This document shows, one piece after another, positions 6,253-14,840 of a stretch of DNA of 33,601 bases (within the stretch, counting starts at the first letter, position 1; each line of letters starts with the position of its first letter). The stretch is from contig DJWQ01000220.1 in NCBI GenBank assembly GCA_002441045.1, forward strand, positions 1-33,601, in the 5' to 3' direction. Made by a program: the position numbers and the translations under genes. This stretch comes from Firmicutes bacterium UBA6226. GTDB taxonomy: Bacteria; Bacillota_A; Clostridia; Peptostreptococcales; Acidaminobacteraceae. The notes under the pieces are model-generated. The model saw only the letters and a program-made list of their open reading frames with translations, was not told where the DNA came from and ran no database searches.

Positions 6253-7113
6253 CTACAAAAAAGCATTGCCAATATACACGTAGTTCAAATATTTCTCAGC
6301 AAGATCTCTCGCCATAGCAAGTGTATCCAGCCTTGTTTTTGGAACGGTCATCTGATACGCAGGGAAGTAGCGACTGATGTGCACAGGGATATCTCTATTT
6401 AGTTCGCCCACCCATTTAAAGGCGGATTCTAGCATCTCAGGATTCGTATTTTGTCCGTCTATAAGTAAGAAAGTGAGTTCAACATGTGTTTGACCGATGC
6501 ATTTTGAAATCGTATTTAACACAGGTGATAAGTGACCGTCACAAAGCTCTCGATAAAAATCATCTGAATAACTTTTTAAGTCGATGTTCATGGCATCAAT
6601 ATAGGGGAGAAGCTCAAGAAGTGGCGCTTCTTCTATATACCCGTTGGTGACCAGTACATTTACAAGACCGTATTGCTTGGCTAGCTTACAACAGTCTAGA
6701 ACGTATTCGAACCATATGGTTGGCTCGTTATAGGTATAGGCAATTCCGATAGAGCCGTTTTGCATCGCCATATTAATCGCCTCGGAAGGTGTTGTCTGAC
6801 GACATGATCCCTTAAAATGAACGAGTTCATGGTTTTGGCAAAATTTACAGTTGAAATTACAACCGGAGGTACCAATAGAAAAGACCGTGGATCCAGATTC
6901 AAATCGTGCAAGCGGTTTTTTTTCGATAGGATCATAGGCATATGAAACGACTTTGCCATAGCTTGTGGTATAGAGAATCTGGTCTTGATTCAGTCTCACA
7001 CCACATCTACCATAATGTCCTTCACCAATCTTACAATGATGCGGACAAAGGGTGCATTCAAGGCTATTGTCACTATGAACTTTCCAGTATTTTGCAATCC
7101 TTTTTTTATCCAT
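6253..7113 (-). CDS. amrS: AmrS-like radical SAM enzyme (PflA-activase-related, COG1180), short C-terminus
   Basis: A 286-aa cytoplasmic iron-sulfur enzyme. An N-terminal cysteine cluster (CTLCPHHC, then GRCGVR; about residues 20-40) is followed by the radical SAM motif CNFNCKFC (about residues 90-97) and the SAM-binding region (YTYNEPTIWFEY; LVTNGYI; MNIDLKS). These match the AmmeMemoRadiSam-system radical SAM proteins, relatives of pyruvate-formate-lyase activase. The substrate of this family is poorly defined. Family members usually continue past YxYIGN with PGHEGENTYCPNC or similar; here the protein stops at YVYIGNAFL, about 40 residues early, next to the hairpin element. AAGGAG precedes the ATG by 8 bases. 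The gene stands alone, divergent from the cell-wall operon. Loss of the C-terminal segment may impair it. Confidence 0.8.
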   Translation of the reverse strand: MDKKRIAKYWKVHSDNSLECTLCPHHCKIGEGHYGRCGVRLNQDQILYTTSYGKVVSYAYDPIEKKPLARFESGSTVFSIGTSGCNFNCKFCQNHELVHFKGSCRQTTPSEAINMAMQNGSIGIAYTYNEPTIWFEYVLDCCKLAKQYGLVNVLVTNGYIEEAPLLELLPYIDAMNIDLKSYSDDFYRELCDGHLSPVLNTISKCIGQTHVELTFLLIDGQNTNPEMLESAFKWVGELNRDIPVHISRYFPAYQMTVPKTRLDTLAMARDLAEKYLNYVYIGNAFL

Positions 7114-7212
7114 TGCCGCGCTCCTTTTATGGTAATTTAACTTGCATTTTCAAGGCTTCTATGACAAGATATAGGTATTGATTAAGTTTGAAACATCAAG
7201 CTGGAGGTGTCA

Positions 7213-8700
7213 ATGAAATTACAATTATGTCTACAAGGAATTCATTATAAAATATTAAGTGGCAATCTTGATATCGAAATCAAAAATGTTGCTTTTGATT
7301 CTAGAAAAGTTACAGCTGATACGGTTTTTGTCGCTATAGTTGGATTTAAATCCGATGGTCACACCTTTATTCGCCAAGCGATTGCACAAGGTGCGACTGC
7401 TATTGTGATCAGTCAACAGGATGCTTTTATAGAAGTAGAAGGCATTACATTTATTCAAGTCGAAGATACGCGCTTTGCTTTAGCAGGTATCGCCTCAAAG
7501 TTCTATGGACAGCCGACACAAAATCTTAATTTAATCGGTATAACAGGAACCAATGGCAAGACGTCCATTAGTTATTTTATCAAAAGTGTATTATCTATTT
7601 TAAAATACAAAACAGGTATCGTCGGTACAATGGGCACCTTAATTGACGATATGAAGATAGATACCCCGAACACCACGCCTGAATCATTGACGCTTCAATC
7701 CATTTGCGCTGAAATGGTCAAGGCAGAGGTATCGCACTGTATTATGGAAGTCTCCTCACATGCGCTTGATTTATCGAGAGTGGCATTTTGTGAGTTCGAT
7801 TATGGTATTTTTACCAACTTAACGCCAGATCATTTAGAACTTCATAAGGATATGGAGCAATATTATCTTGCGAAGGCAAAGCTCTTTAAAATGACGAGAA
7901 AAGCAAATATCATAAATATGGATGATTCTTATGGTGCAAGATTGTGCAAAGAGCTTGCTGAAAATGGGGGGGTAGACGTGTTTACTTATGGGCTATCACC
8001 CAATGCGGACATCTATCCCGAAAACATTCGACCTCATGCAGATTATACGGAGTATACTGCTGTAACACCTAGTGGTCGTGTGGACATCAAGGTTCATATT
8101 CCAGGTGAAATCTATGTGTTAAATACCTTGGCTGTGATTGCATGGGCGGTTGCAGAAGGCTTGGATCTATCAGTTGTTTCAGCGGGGATTGAGGATTTAA
8201 AAGGTGTCAAGGGCAGATTTGAAACGGTCTATAATGCTCACGGCAGAAAAGTCGTTGTTGATTTTGCACATACTGAAGACGGTCTCGATAAAGCACTTTC
8301 TACCTTAAGACCATTTGTAACTGGAAAGCTAAAGCTCGTTTTTGGCGTATATGCTGCTCCTGGACATGATGGAGATGATAAACGAAAAGCAATGGGCGAA
8401 GTCGCTGCAAGGCAATCAGATTATGCGTATATTACCTCTGATAATCCGAAAGAACAAGATCCTCAGTTGATTATAGATGAAGTGGCAACCGCATTCGCTA
8501 CGGTTGGTACACATTTCGAGAAAATAGTGGATCGCAAAGTGGCGATAGAGAAGGCACTTGATGAAATGTCAGAAGGCGATACATTATTAATCTCAGGAAA
8601 AGGACATGAAACTGCTCAGGTGATTGGTAAAGAGGATGTTCCGTTTAACGAGACTGAAATCGTTCAAAATAAAATGAAAGCAATATTTGAGGGGAGATAG
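7213..8700 (+). CDS. murE: UDP-MurNAc-tripeptide synthetase-like Mur ligase
   Basis: A 495-aa Mur ligase that would add the third stem-peptide residue to UDP-MurNAc-L-Ala-D-Glu in the cytoplasm. Seen: N-terminal UDP-binding domain (FDSRKVTADTVFVA), P-loop GTNGKTS (residues 112-118), TPNTTPES, EVSSHALDLSRV, the domain-3 entry KGVKGRFE and the C-terminal ligase domain with KGHE. The substrate motif is DNPKEQDP (410-417). Diaminopimelate enzymes normally have DNPR, so lysine or another diamine is more likely, though this is not proven. The stretch usually reading GxGGDRDxxKR is here APGHDGDDKR, an unusual variant. Start: GGAGG 7203-7207, five bases before ATG 7213; an in-frame GTG at 7207 overlaps the ribosome site and is unlikely. 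It is the first gene of a tight six-gene operon with cross-bridge enzymes; asnB starts 1 base after its stop. Confidence 0.85.
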   Translation: MKLQLCLQGIHYKILSGNLDIEIKNVAFDSRKVTADTVFVAIVGFKSDGHTFIRQAIAQGATAIVISQQDAFIEVEGITFIQVEDTRFALAGIASKFYGQPTQNLNLIGITGTNGKTSISYFIKSVLSILKYKTGIVGTMGTLIDDMKIDTPNTTPESLTLQSICAEMVKAEVSHCIMEVSSHALDLSRVAFCEFDYGIFTNLTPDHLELHKDMEQYYLAKAKLFKMTRKANIINMDDSYGARLCKELAENGGVDVFTYGLSPNADIYPENIRPHADYTEYTAVTPSGRVDIKVHIPGEIYVLNTLAVIAWAVAEGLDLSVVSAGIEDLKGVKGRFETVYNAHGRKVVVDFAHTEDGLDKALSTLRPFVTGKLKLVFGVYAAPGHDGDDKRKAMGEVAARQSDYAYITSDNPKEQDPQLIIDEVATAFATVGTHFEKIVDRKVAIEKALDEMSEGDTLLISGKGHETAQVIGKEDVPFNETEIVQNKMKAIFEGR

Positions 8701-8701
8701 T

Positions 8702-10549
8702 ATGTGTGGTTTTGTAGGATATACACATGTTGAAAAAATAGATGGTGTTGAAGTCATAAAAAAAATGTCAGATGCAATCGCACACAGAGGGCCAGACAGT
8801 GATGGCGCCTATGTAGACGAGCATGTGGCGCTTGGCTTTAGAAGACTCAGCATCATTGACTTAACTGACGAGGGCAAGCAACCGATGTTTAATGAAAATG
8901 AAGACATCGTTTTGGTCTTTAACGGTGAAGTATATAATTATCAAGCGTTAAGAGAAGAGTTAATTCAAAAAGGCCATCGTTTTCATTCTCATACAGACAG
9001 TGAAGTTATCCTTCATGGCTATGAAGAGTACGGTGTAAAAATTTTGGATCGCCTTAGAGGGATGTTTGCATTTTCAATATGGGACATGAAGCTTAAAAAA
9101 TTATTTATTGCAAGAGATTACTTTGGCATTAAACCACTCTATTATACGCAAAATACGACGGATGGTTCTTTGATCTTTGGTTCTGAGATCAAATCGTTTT
9201 TACAGCATCCAAAGTTCATTAAGAAACTTAATAAAAAAGCACTCAGACCTTATTTGACCTTTCAGTATTCCTCTATGGATGAGACTTTTTTTGAAGGTGT
9301 CTATAAACTTAAACCTGCGCATTATTTAGTCTACGAATCGGGAAGTGTTCAAATAACACCATACTGGCACAATGAATTTAAACCGATCAGCAGAGACCTA
9401 AAGGAAAATGTCGAATCGATTAAGCAAATTCTTAAAGAATCTGTTGAATACCATAGAATCAGCGATGTAAAGGTAGGTTCCTTCTTATCTGGTGGCATCG
9501 ACTCTAGCTATATCACAGCACTATTAATGCCTAACAAGACATTTTCCGTCGGCTTTACAGAGTATGAGGCGATGTTCAATGAGACGAAACTTGCAGGCGA
9601 GCTGTCAAATCTTCTCGGTATCGAGAACCATAAAAAAATCATAACGCCAGAAGAGTGCTTTGAGGCACTCCCTAAAATCCAGTACCATATGGATGAGCCA
9701 CAATCGAACCCATCGTCAGTGCCACTTTATTTCTTAGCAGGGCTAGCAAGAGAACACGTTACTGTTGTTCTATCTGGTGAAGGCGCTGATGAGATCTTTG
9801 CAGGATATCCATGGTATCAAAATTCGCCTGCGATTGACGCATATGAGAAAGTGCCATTTGGTGTTAGACGCGCAGTATCGAAAGTAGCGAAAGGACTGCC
9901 TAATAACCGCGTAACGAACTTCTTAGTAAAAGGTGGCATGGCAGTCGAAGAAAAGTTCATCGGAGAAGCAAAGGTTTTTGATGAAAACGATGCGATGCAG
10001 GTCTTAAAACCAGAATATCAAGTAGGCCCTAGTGTAAGAGAAATAACGCAAAAGGTTTATGATAAAGTCAAAGGCGAGGACGATTTAACGAAGATGCAAT
10101 ACCTTGATTTACATCTTTGGTTGCCAGGTGATATCCTTTTAAAAGCAGATAAAATGAGTATGGCACATTCGCTTGAACTGAGAGTGCCTTTCCTAGACAA
10201 GGAAGTAATGCGTTTTGCTTCAACCTTACCTAGTGAACAGCGCGTCAACCGTGAAAATACAAAATATGCACTTCGTGTTGCTGCTAATGAAATCCTACCA
10301 GAAGCATGGGCAAAAAGACCAAAGCTCGGTTTCCCAGTTCCGATCAAGTATTGGATGAAGGAAGAAAAGTTTTATCAATTAATCAAAAGTGAGTTCGACA
10401 GTGCACATGCGGCTGAGTTCTTTGATACGAAGCTACTTTTGCAGTACTTGGAGGAACATTATACAGGTACACGTAACCGCGCGAGATACATTTGGACCGT
10501 GTATGTGTTTTTGATTTGGCACAAGCAGTTCTTCCCAGAAACCATCTAA
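8702..10549 (+). CDS. asnB: Asparagine synthase-type glutamine amidotransferase (AsnB/AsnH-like)
   Basis: A 615-aa two-domain enzyme that takes ammonia from glutamine and amidates an aspartyl carboxylate with ATP. The start is fixed at ATG 8702 because the nucleophile must be Cys2 (MCGFVGY) and GGGGAG (8691-8696) sits 5 bases before it; an upstream in-frame ATG is spurious. Glutaminase motifs: HRGPDS, FNGEVYNY, HTDSEV. Synthetase P-loop SGGIDSS at 263-269, then LSGEGADEIFAGYPWY and KADKMSMAHSLELRVPFLD. It lies between a Mur ligase and a D-aspartate-ligase-like gene. In Lactococcus the related AsnH amidates the D-Asp of the peptidoglycan cross-bridge to D-Asn. By context that is more likely here than free asparagine synthesis, but sequence alone does not separate the two. 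Confidence 0.85.
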   Translation: MCGFVGYTHVEKIDGVEVIKKMSDAIAHRGPDSDGAYVDEHVALGFRRLSIIDLTDEGKQPMFNENEDIVLVFNGEVYNYQALREELIQKGHRFHSHTDSEVILHGYEEYGVKILDRLRGMFAFSIWDMKLKKLFIARDYFGIKPLYYTQNTTDGSLIFGSEIKSFLQHPKFIKKLNKKALRPYLTFQYSSMDETFFEGVYKLKPAHYLVYESGSVQITPYWHNEFKPISRDLKENVESIKQILKESVEYHRISDVKVGSFLSGGIDSSYITALLMPNKTFSVGFTEYEAMFNETKLAGELSNLLGIENHKKIITPEECFEALPKIQYHMDEPQSNPSSVPLYFLAGLAREHVTVVLSGEGADEIFAGYPWYQNSPAIDAYEKVPFGVRRAVSKVAKGLPNNRVTNFLVKGGMAVEEKFIGEAKVFDENDAMQVLKPEYQVGPSVREITQKVYDKVKGEDDLTKMQYLDLHLWLPGDILLKADKMSMAHSLELRVPFLDKEVMRFASTLPSEQRVNRENTKYALRVAANEILPEAWAKRPKLGFPVPIKYWMKEEKFYQLIKSEFDSAHAAEFFDTKLLLQYLEEHYTGTRNRARYIWTVYVFLIWHKQFFPETI

Positions 10550-10561
10550 ATAGGAGGCGGT

Positions 10562-11791
10562 ATGAATACCGATTTTTTACCTGTCATACTTGGAACCGAT
10601 AGCAACGCATACGGCATGGCAAAAGCATTTCATATGGCCTATGGCATTAAGAGCTTAGTCGTTGGACAAGGTGAGCTATTTACAACATCAGGATCGACGA
10701 TATTAGATCTTAAGATCATTTCAGATCTACAGTCTGAGCACTTTGCTACGCGTTTAAACGACCTTGCAAAAACATTAAAGGCGACCTATAAAAAGTTGAT
10801 TCTCGTCGCGAGTAGCGATGGGTACACTGAGCTCATCATTCAAAATAAAAAAGCACTTGAAAGTCAGTATGTCGTTCCTTTTATCGATGAAGAATTGATG
10901 CTCACACTTAACTCCAAAGCGGGTTTTTATGAAACCTGTGAGAAATACGGGCTAAGCTATCCAGAAACGGTTGTGGTTCGTAAAGGCGATTTGCATACCA
11001 TTGATTCGATCGTCGATGCTCTGACATGGCCATATCCAGTGGTTGTAAAACCATCTGATAGTATGCGCTATTTTAATGCTAAGTTTGAAGGCAAGCAAAA
11101 AGCGTATATATTAGAATCACCAGAAAAAGTTAAGGCTGTCATTCGCACGATTTATCAGTCAAGCTATGATCAAGAGTTGATTCTGCAAGAGTATATCGAA
11201 GGCGATGATACTGGTATGCGCGTTTTAAACTGCGTTTCAGGACCTGATGGCAAAGTTAGACTCATGTGCTTAGGTCAACCCCTTCTTGAAGATCCAACAC
11301 CGACACTTATCGGCAACTATACTGCGATTATCGATGCTTTCGATGAGGTGGTCTTTGCAGAATACAAGGCATTTTTAGAAGGGATTGGCTATATTGGTTT
11401 TTCTAACTTCGACATGAAGTTCGATAAGAGAACTGGAAAATACAAAGTGTTCGAAATTAACCTCAGACAGGGAAGAAGCAGCTTCTTTGTAACGGGAAGT
11501 GGCTATAATCAAGGTGCTTATTTGGCAGATGCTTTTATCTATGAAACCGTTCATGAGACCGTTTATTCAGACAAACCACATCTTTGGCTGGGCATACCCA
11601 AACGCGTACTTAAGAAGTATCTTGAAGATACAAAGTTGAAGCATGAGGTGGCACTTCGAATCGATCGCGATCAAACCAGTACGACCTTGTTTTATAGCGC
11701 GGATAAGAATATCAAACGCAATATTCGCGTTTATCGATATTATCACAGATATCATCAAACCTTTAAGAATCATTTTGTTAAGAAAAAATAA
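10562..11791 (+). CDS. ATP-grasp ligase, probable D-aspartate (cross-bridge) ligase
   Basis: A 409-aa carboxylate-amine ligase. The N-terminus (FLPVILGTDSNAYGMAKAFH) resembles that of the Enterococcus faecium D-aspartate ligase Aslfm (ILLGSDxNVYGMARSF as I recall it), and the length is close (about 410-420 aa). ATP-grasp features: YPVVVKPSDS (lysine), LILQEYIEGDD, the metal-binding end FEINLRQGRSS. Aslfm joins the beta-carboxyl of D-Asp to the lysine side chain of the nucleotide or lipid precursor. The aspartate racemase that would supply D-Asp is encoded at the end of the same operon and an AsnH-like amidase directly upstream. AGGAGG precedes the ATG. Function is well supported by family plus context, but substrate stereochemistry is inferred. 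Confidence 0.8.
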   Translation: MNTDFLPVILGTDSNAYGMAKAFHMAYGIKSLVVGQGELFTTSGSTILDLKIISDLQSEHFATRLNDLAKTLKATYKKLILVASSDGYTELIIQNKKALESQYVVPFIDEELMLTLNSKAGFYETCEKYGLSYPETVVVRKGDLHTIDSIVDALTWPYPVVVKPSDSMRYFNAKFEGKQKAYILESPEKVKAVIRTIYQSSYDQELILQEYIEGDDTGMRVLNCVSGPDGKVRLMCLGQPLLEDPTPTLIGNYTAIIDAFDEVVFAEYKAFLEGIGYIGFSNFDMKFDKRTGKYKVFEINLRQGRSSFFVTGSGYNQGAYLADAFIYETVHETVYSDKPHLWLGIPKRVLKKYLEDTKLKHEVALRIDRDQTSTTLFYSADKNIKRNIRVYRYYHRYHQTFKNHFVKKK

Positions 11792-11803
11792 GGAGGCATG
11801 TAG

Positions 11804-12847
11804 ATGCCGTTATTAGATAAAACCAACCGCGAGAAGGTTAAGGCGTATCAAGATTTCGTTCAAGGATCGCCCTTTGCCACTGCGACACAAGACATGAACT
11901 GGTCGATTGTAAAACGCGGATGGGAAGACGTTCAGTTTTATACAGAAGAAGATGGACAACTCACAGGTGCGATGTCGATACTGATCAAACGCACCTTTGG
12001 CTTTGCCCTTTTGTATGCGCCAAGAGGTCCAGTTTGTGATCCTTTAGATTTTAAAACACTTAAAGCACTGATTGCTGAAATTAATGCCTATGCAAAAAAG
12101 AATAGAGCTTTTGTTTTGAGATTTGATCCAGAAGTGACCTATGATGAAAACCTCGTTTCTGCTTACGAGAAAGAAGGCTTTAAAGTAAGAGGACGTGGCG
12201 TTGATAAAAACGCACTCATACAACCCATCTATAATATGATTCTAAATCTAGATGGTGACACCGAAGAAACTTTACTAGCTAGATTTAGCCAGAAAACACG
12301 ATACAACATTAATCTATCAAGAAGAAAAGGTGTGACGGTTAGCTATGATGCCTCTGAAGCTTATTTGAAGAAATTTTATGAGCTTTATGTAATTATGTCC
12401 AAACGCAACCGTCTTGTCATACGTGGGTACGACTATTTTGAAGCCATGATGAAAGCATTTGAGGGTAATATCCGCATTTATCTAGCTGAACATGAGGGCG
12501 ATGTGTTATCTGGTGCAATTGGCATCCACTATGGAGATAAGCTTTGGTATATCTATGGTGCCAGCTCAAATGAGAAACGAAATCTGATGCCAAATTATTT
12601 GATGCAATGGGAAATGATCCTTTGGGGACTTGAGACCGGTATCAAACGCTATGACTTTGGTGGCGTATTTGAACTCAACAAAGAAGATGGCCTCTATAAA
12701 TTTAAAGAGGGCTTTTGTCGTGAAGAAGGGGTAACCGAACTTATCGGTGAAATCGATAAGATTTATAAACCCGTCATTTATAATTTGTTTACAGAGGTCT
12801 ATCCAAGACTTCAAAGACTTAAAATTAAACTACTTAGAAATGGATAG
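11804..12847 (+). CDS. FemX/MurM-like peptidoglycan bridge aminoacyltransferase
   Basis: A 347-aa member of the FemABX family (two GNAT-like folds) that transfers an amino acid from aminoacyl-tRNA to the stem-peptide side chain of a cell-wall precursor. Seen: SPFATATQDMNWSIVKRGW, YAPRGPVCD, RFSQKTRYNINLSRRKGV, LSGAIGIHYGDKLWYIYGAS, the conserved LMPNYLMQWEMILWGLETG and KRYDFGGVF, then LYKFKEGF. Length fits FemX/MurM without the long coiled-coil insertion of FemA. AAGGAGG lies 7 bases before the ATG, 12 bases after the ligase gene. D-Asp bridges as known from enterococci need no Fem enzyme, so its presence suggests a mixed or longer bridge, or a second acceptor. The amino acid carried cannot be told. 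Confidence 0.85.
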   Translation: MPLLDKTNREKVKAYQDFVQGSPFATATQDMNWSIVKRGWEDVQFYTEEDGQLTGAMSILIKRTFGFALLYAPRGPVCDPLDFKTLKALIAEINAYAKKNRAFVLRFDPEVTYDENLVSAYEKEGFKVRGRGVDKNALIQPIYNMILNLDGDTEETLLARFSQKTRYNINLSRRKGVTVSYDASEAYLKKFYELYVIMSKRNRLVIRGYDYFEAMMKAFEGNIRIYLAEHEGDVLSGAIGIHYGDKLWYIYGASSNEKRNLMPNYLMQWEMILWGLETGIKRYDFGGVFELNKEDGLYKFKEGFCREEGVTELIGEIDKIYKPVIYNLFTEVYPRLQRLKIKLLRNG

Positions 12848-12865
12848 TGTAAGGAGAAGACCGAA

Positions 12866-14053
12866 ATGAGAAGAAAAAGAAACCCATTTCCATTTAAGCC
12901 AATATTAATTGCTGCAATAATCGTCTTAATTGGAATTATGGTTTATAATAGTGGTGTTTTAATTGATATAGGTTTGTTAAAGGGAAAAATTCCAGATGAT
13001 ATAGGCATCAATCCAAATGATCCACGCGTCATTGCTAAAATGGATGAAACAGTGGATCGAAAGGCGATTAAAGAGATCGTTGATAAAATGATTAATTTAA
13101 TTACTGGCAAAGAAGAGCAGGGCAGTGTTAAAGTGGTTGCTGAAGATACAAAGAGTGGAAAAGGCTTAGCTGGCTTAACTTTTGAGCTGAGAGATGCCAT
13201 TACCCATGAAGTTTTGGATACGGTTATCACTGGTGCAGATGGTACTGCGACAACTTTAGCAGTAGATTATCGACAAGCTTATCGATTGGTTCAAACAGAA
13301 TCAGTGGATCCATTTATTGTGAATGAAGATGAGATTGTTTTCGAAATGGCAGCACCTATTATGGAACTGCATATGACGGAATCAGTAAAGCCTTATGTTG
13401 TCAATTATACAGTAGATGATTTAGGTCAAGCGACTGTAACAGATATGACACTTAATTTACCTGAATTGTTACAAAAACCTGAACTCCCAAATGGCTGTGA
13501 GATAACTGCGCTTACATCTATATTGAATTTTTATAAATTCGATATAGATAAAGTAACCCTTTCAAATGATTACTTGCCTAAAGAGCCATTTTACAGAAAA
13601 AATGGTAACCTCTATGGTGCAGATCCAAACAAGGCATTCTCGGGTGATCCAGCTGATCCGGCGGGGTGGTTTGTATATGCAGGTCCTACTGTACAAGCCG
13701 CAAATGGCTACTTACGTGATCAATCAGCAAGCTATGAAGCCATTGATTTGACCGGTAGCTCTGAAGAACAGATCATGTCTTATGTGGCTTCTGGTCATCC
13801 TGTAGGAATTTGGGCGACTAGAGATCTCAGCTTAGCAAACTACGGATATGGTTGGTATTTAGAAGCAGATGATTCTTATTTTAGCGCTGCGACTAACCTA
13901 CATTGTATGGTGATTTATGGTTATGTTGGCGATCAACTCTATGTGATGGATCCATTACAAGGCAATATGATTTACGATAAAGCAACTTTATTTGCTAGCT
14001 ATGAGAGCTTAGGCTCAAGAGCGATGATCGTTAAGGAGTTAGACAATGAGTAA
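12866..14053 (+). CDS. Membrane-anchored C39-like cysteine peptidase with beta-sandwich domain
   Basis: A 395-aa exported protein. A single N-terminal transmembrane anchor (about residues 12-30, after MRRKRNPFPFKP) puts the rest outside. Residues about 85-165 look like a SpaA/prealbumin-like beta domain (GSVKVVAEDTKSGKGLAGLTF, then ADGTATTLAVDYRQAYRLV). Residues about 195-390 are a C39-like papain-fold peptidase (PF13529 type): catalytic Cys211 in PNGCEITAL, His346 in NLHCMVIYGY, Asp362 in VMDPLQG. Its last 8 bases overlap the racemase gene, so it is translationally coupled into the cross-bridge operon. A role at the wall, for example cutting or joining bridge peptides, is inferred; substrate unknown. 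Confidence 0.8.
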   Translation: MRRKRNPFPFKPILIAAIIVLIGIMVYNSGVLIDIGLLKGKIPDDIGINPNDPRVIAKMDETVDRKAIKEIVDKMINLITGKEEQGSVKVVAEDTKSGKGLAGLTFELRDAITHEVLDTVITGADGTATTLAVDYRQAYRLVQTESVDPFIVNEDEIVFEMAAPIMELHMTESVKPYVVNYTVDDLGQATVTDMTLNLPELLQKPELPNGCEITALTSILNFYKFDIDKVTLSNDYLPKEPFYRKNGNLYGADPNKAFSGDPADPAGWFVYAGPTVQAANGYLRDQSASYEAIDLTGSSEEQIMSYVASGHPVGIWATRDLSLANYGYGWYLEADDSYFSAATNLHCMVIYGYVGDQLYVMDPLQGNMIYDKATLFASYESLGSRAMIVKELDNE

Positions 14054-14756
14054 TTACACTTTAGGTGTAATAGGCGGTATGGGTCCACTAGCAACCTCTG
14101 TCTATTATGAGCGCATAATTGAAAAAACGGATGCATCAAAGGATCAAGATCATTTGGATATGATTGTGCTCAGTCATGCGACGATGCAAGATCGTACTCA
14201 AGCGATTTTATCGGGTCAATACGATAGCTTCCTTGATCAAATTGGAAAAGATATTGCTTTGCTAGAACAAATTGGTGTGAAGCATATAGCAATCCCATGC
14301 AACACATCCCACTATTTTATGCCTCAAATGAAGGCGATGACGAAACTGCATATCATCGATATGGTAGAAGAAACCGCTATAGAAATAAAAAATCGATTTG
14401 GTATGGGAACAAGAGTGGGTATTCTTGCGACAAACGGTACCATTCATGCGAAAACCTATGAAAATGCGTGTCTTCAAGAAGGATTAATCTTTGTTAAACC
14501 AGAAGGTGCACTTCAAGACAGTGTCATGAAGACCATTTATGATATTAAAGCGGATTGTTTTGCCGATGTATCTAATTTTGAAGCGATTGTGGATAAGATG
14601 ATTAGTGAATATGCTTGTGATTGTGTCATATTAGCATGTACAGAGCTATCCTTAATTCAAATTAGTGAAAATATTAGACCAGTGGTCATCGATGCGATGG
14701 ACGTTTTAGTAGAGCGCTCTATTACTTACAGTGGTAAAATAGTCATCAATCGTTAA
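14046..14756 (+). CDS. racD: Aspartate racemase
   Basis: A 236-aa PLP-independent amino-acid racemase of the Asp/Glu racemase family. It has GVIGGMGPLATSVYYERI at the N-terminus and the two catalytic cysteines in IPCNTSH (Cys85) and ILACTELS (Cys198). The two-base mechanism interconverts L- and D-aspartate in the cytoplasm. The gene overlaps the peptidase gene by 8 bases and ends the operon, followed by a terminator at 14767-14815. In Enterococcus faecium a racemase gene sits next to the D-aspartate ligase gene. The same pairing within this operon is the main reason to read the ATP-grasp protein as a D-Asp ligase. Glutamate racemase (MurI) is less likely because the motifs are of the RacX/RacD type. 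Confidence 0.88.
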   Translation: MSNYTLGVIGGMGPLATSVYYERIIEKTDASKDQDHLDMIVLSHATMQDRTQAILSGQYDSFLDQIGKDIALLEQIGVKHIAIPCNTSHYFMPQMKAMTKLHIIDMVEETAIEIKNRFGMGTRVGILATNGTIHAKTYENACLQEGLIFVKPEGALQDSVMKTIYDIKADCFADVSNFEAIVDKMISEYACDCVILACTELSLIQISENIRPVVIDAMDVLVERSITYSGKIVINR

Positions 14757-14766
14757 TAAACATTTC

Positions 14767-14815
14767 ATCCTGATTTCTTCTGTACAGTGCGACAAGTTGG
14801 AATCAGGATTTTTTA
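14767..14815 (+). terminator. Terminator of the cross-bridge operon
   Basis: ATCCTGATT (14767-14775) pairs with AATCAGGAT (14801-14809), and six T's follow. The loop contains a small palindrome (CTGTACAG). It starts 11 bases after the racemase stop codon and separates the operon from the dehydrogenase gene. Confidence 0.8.
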
Positions 14816-14840
14816 TAATTTATTTTAAGAAGGAGATCAT

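Noticed and set aside
6942..7181. A plus-strand frame opposite the start of the radical SAM gene
   Set aside because: Shadow of a well-supported gene and its divergent promoter region.
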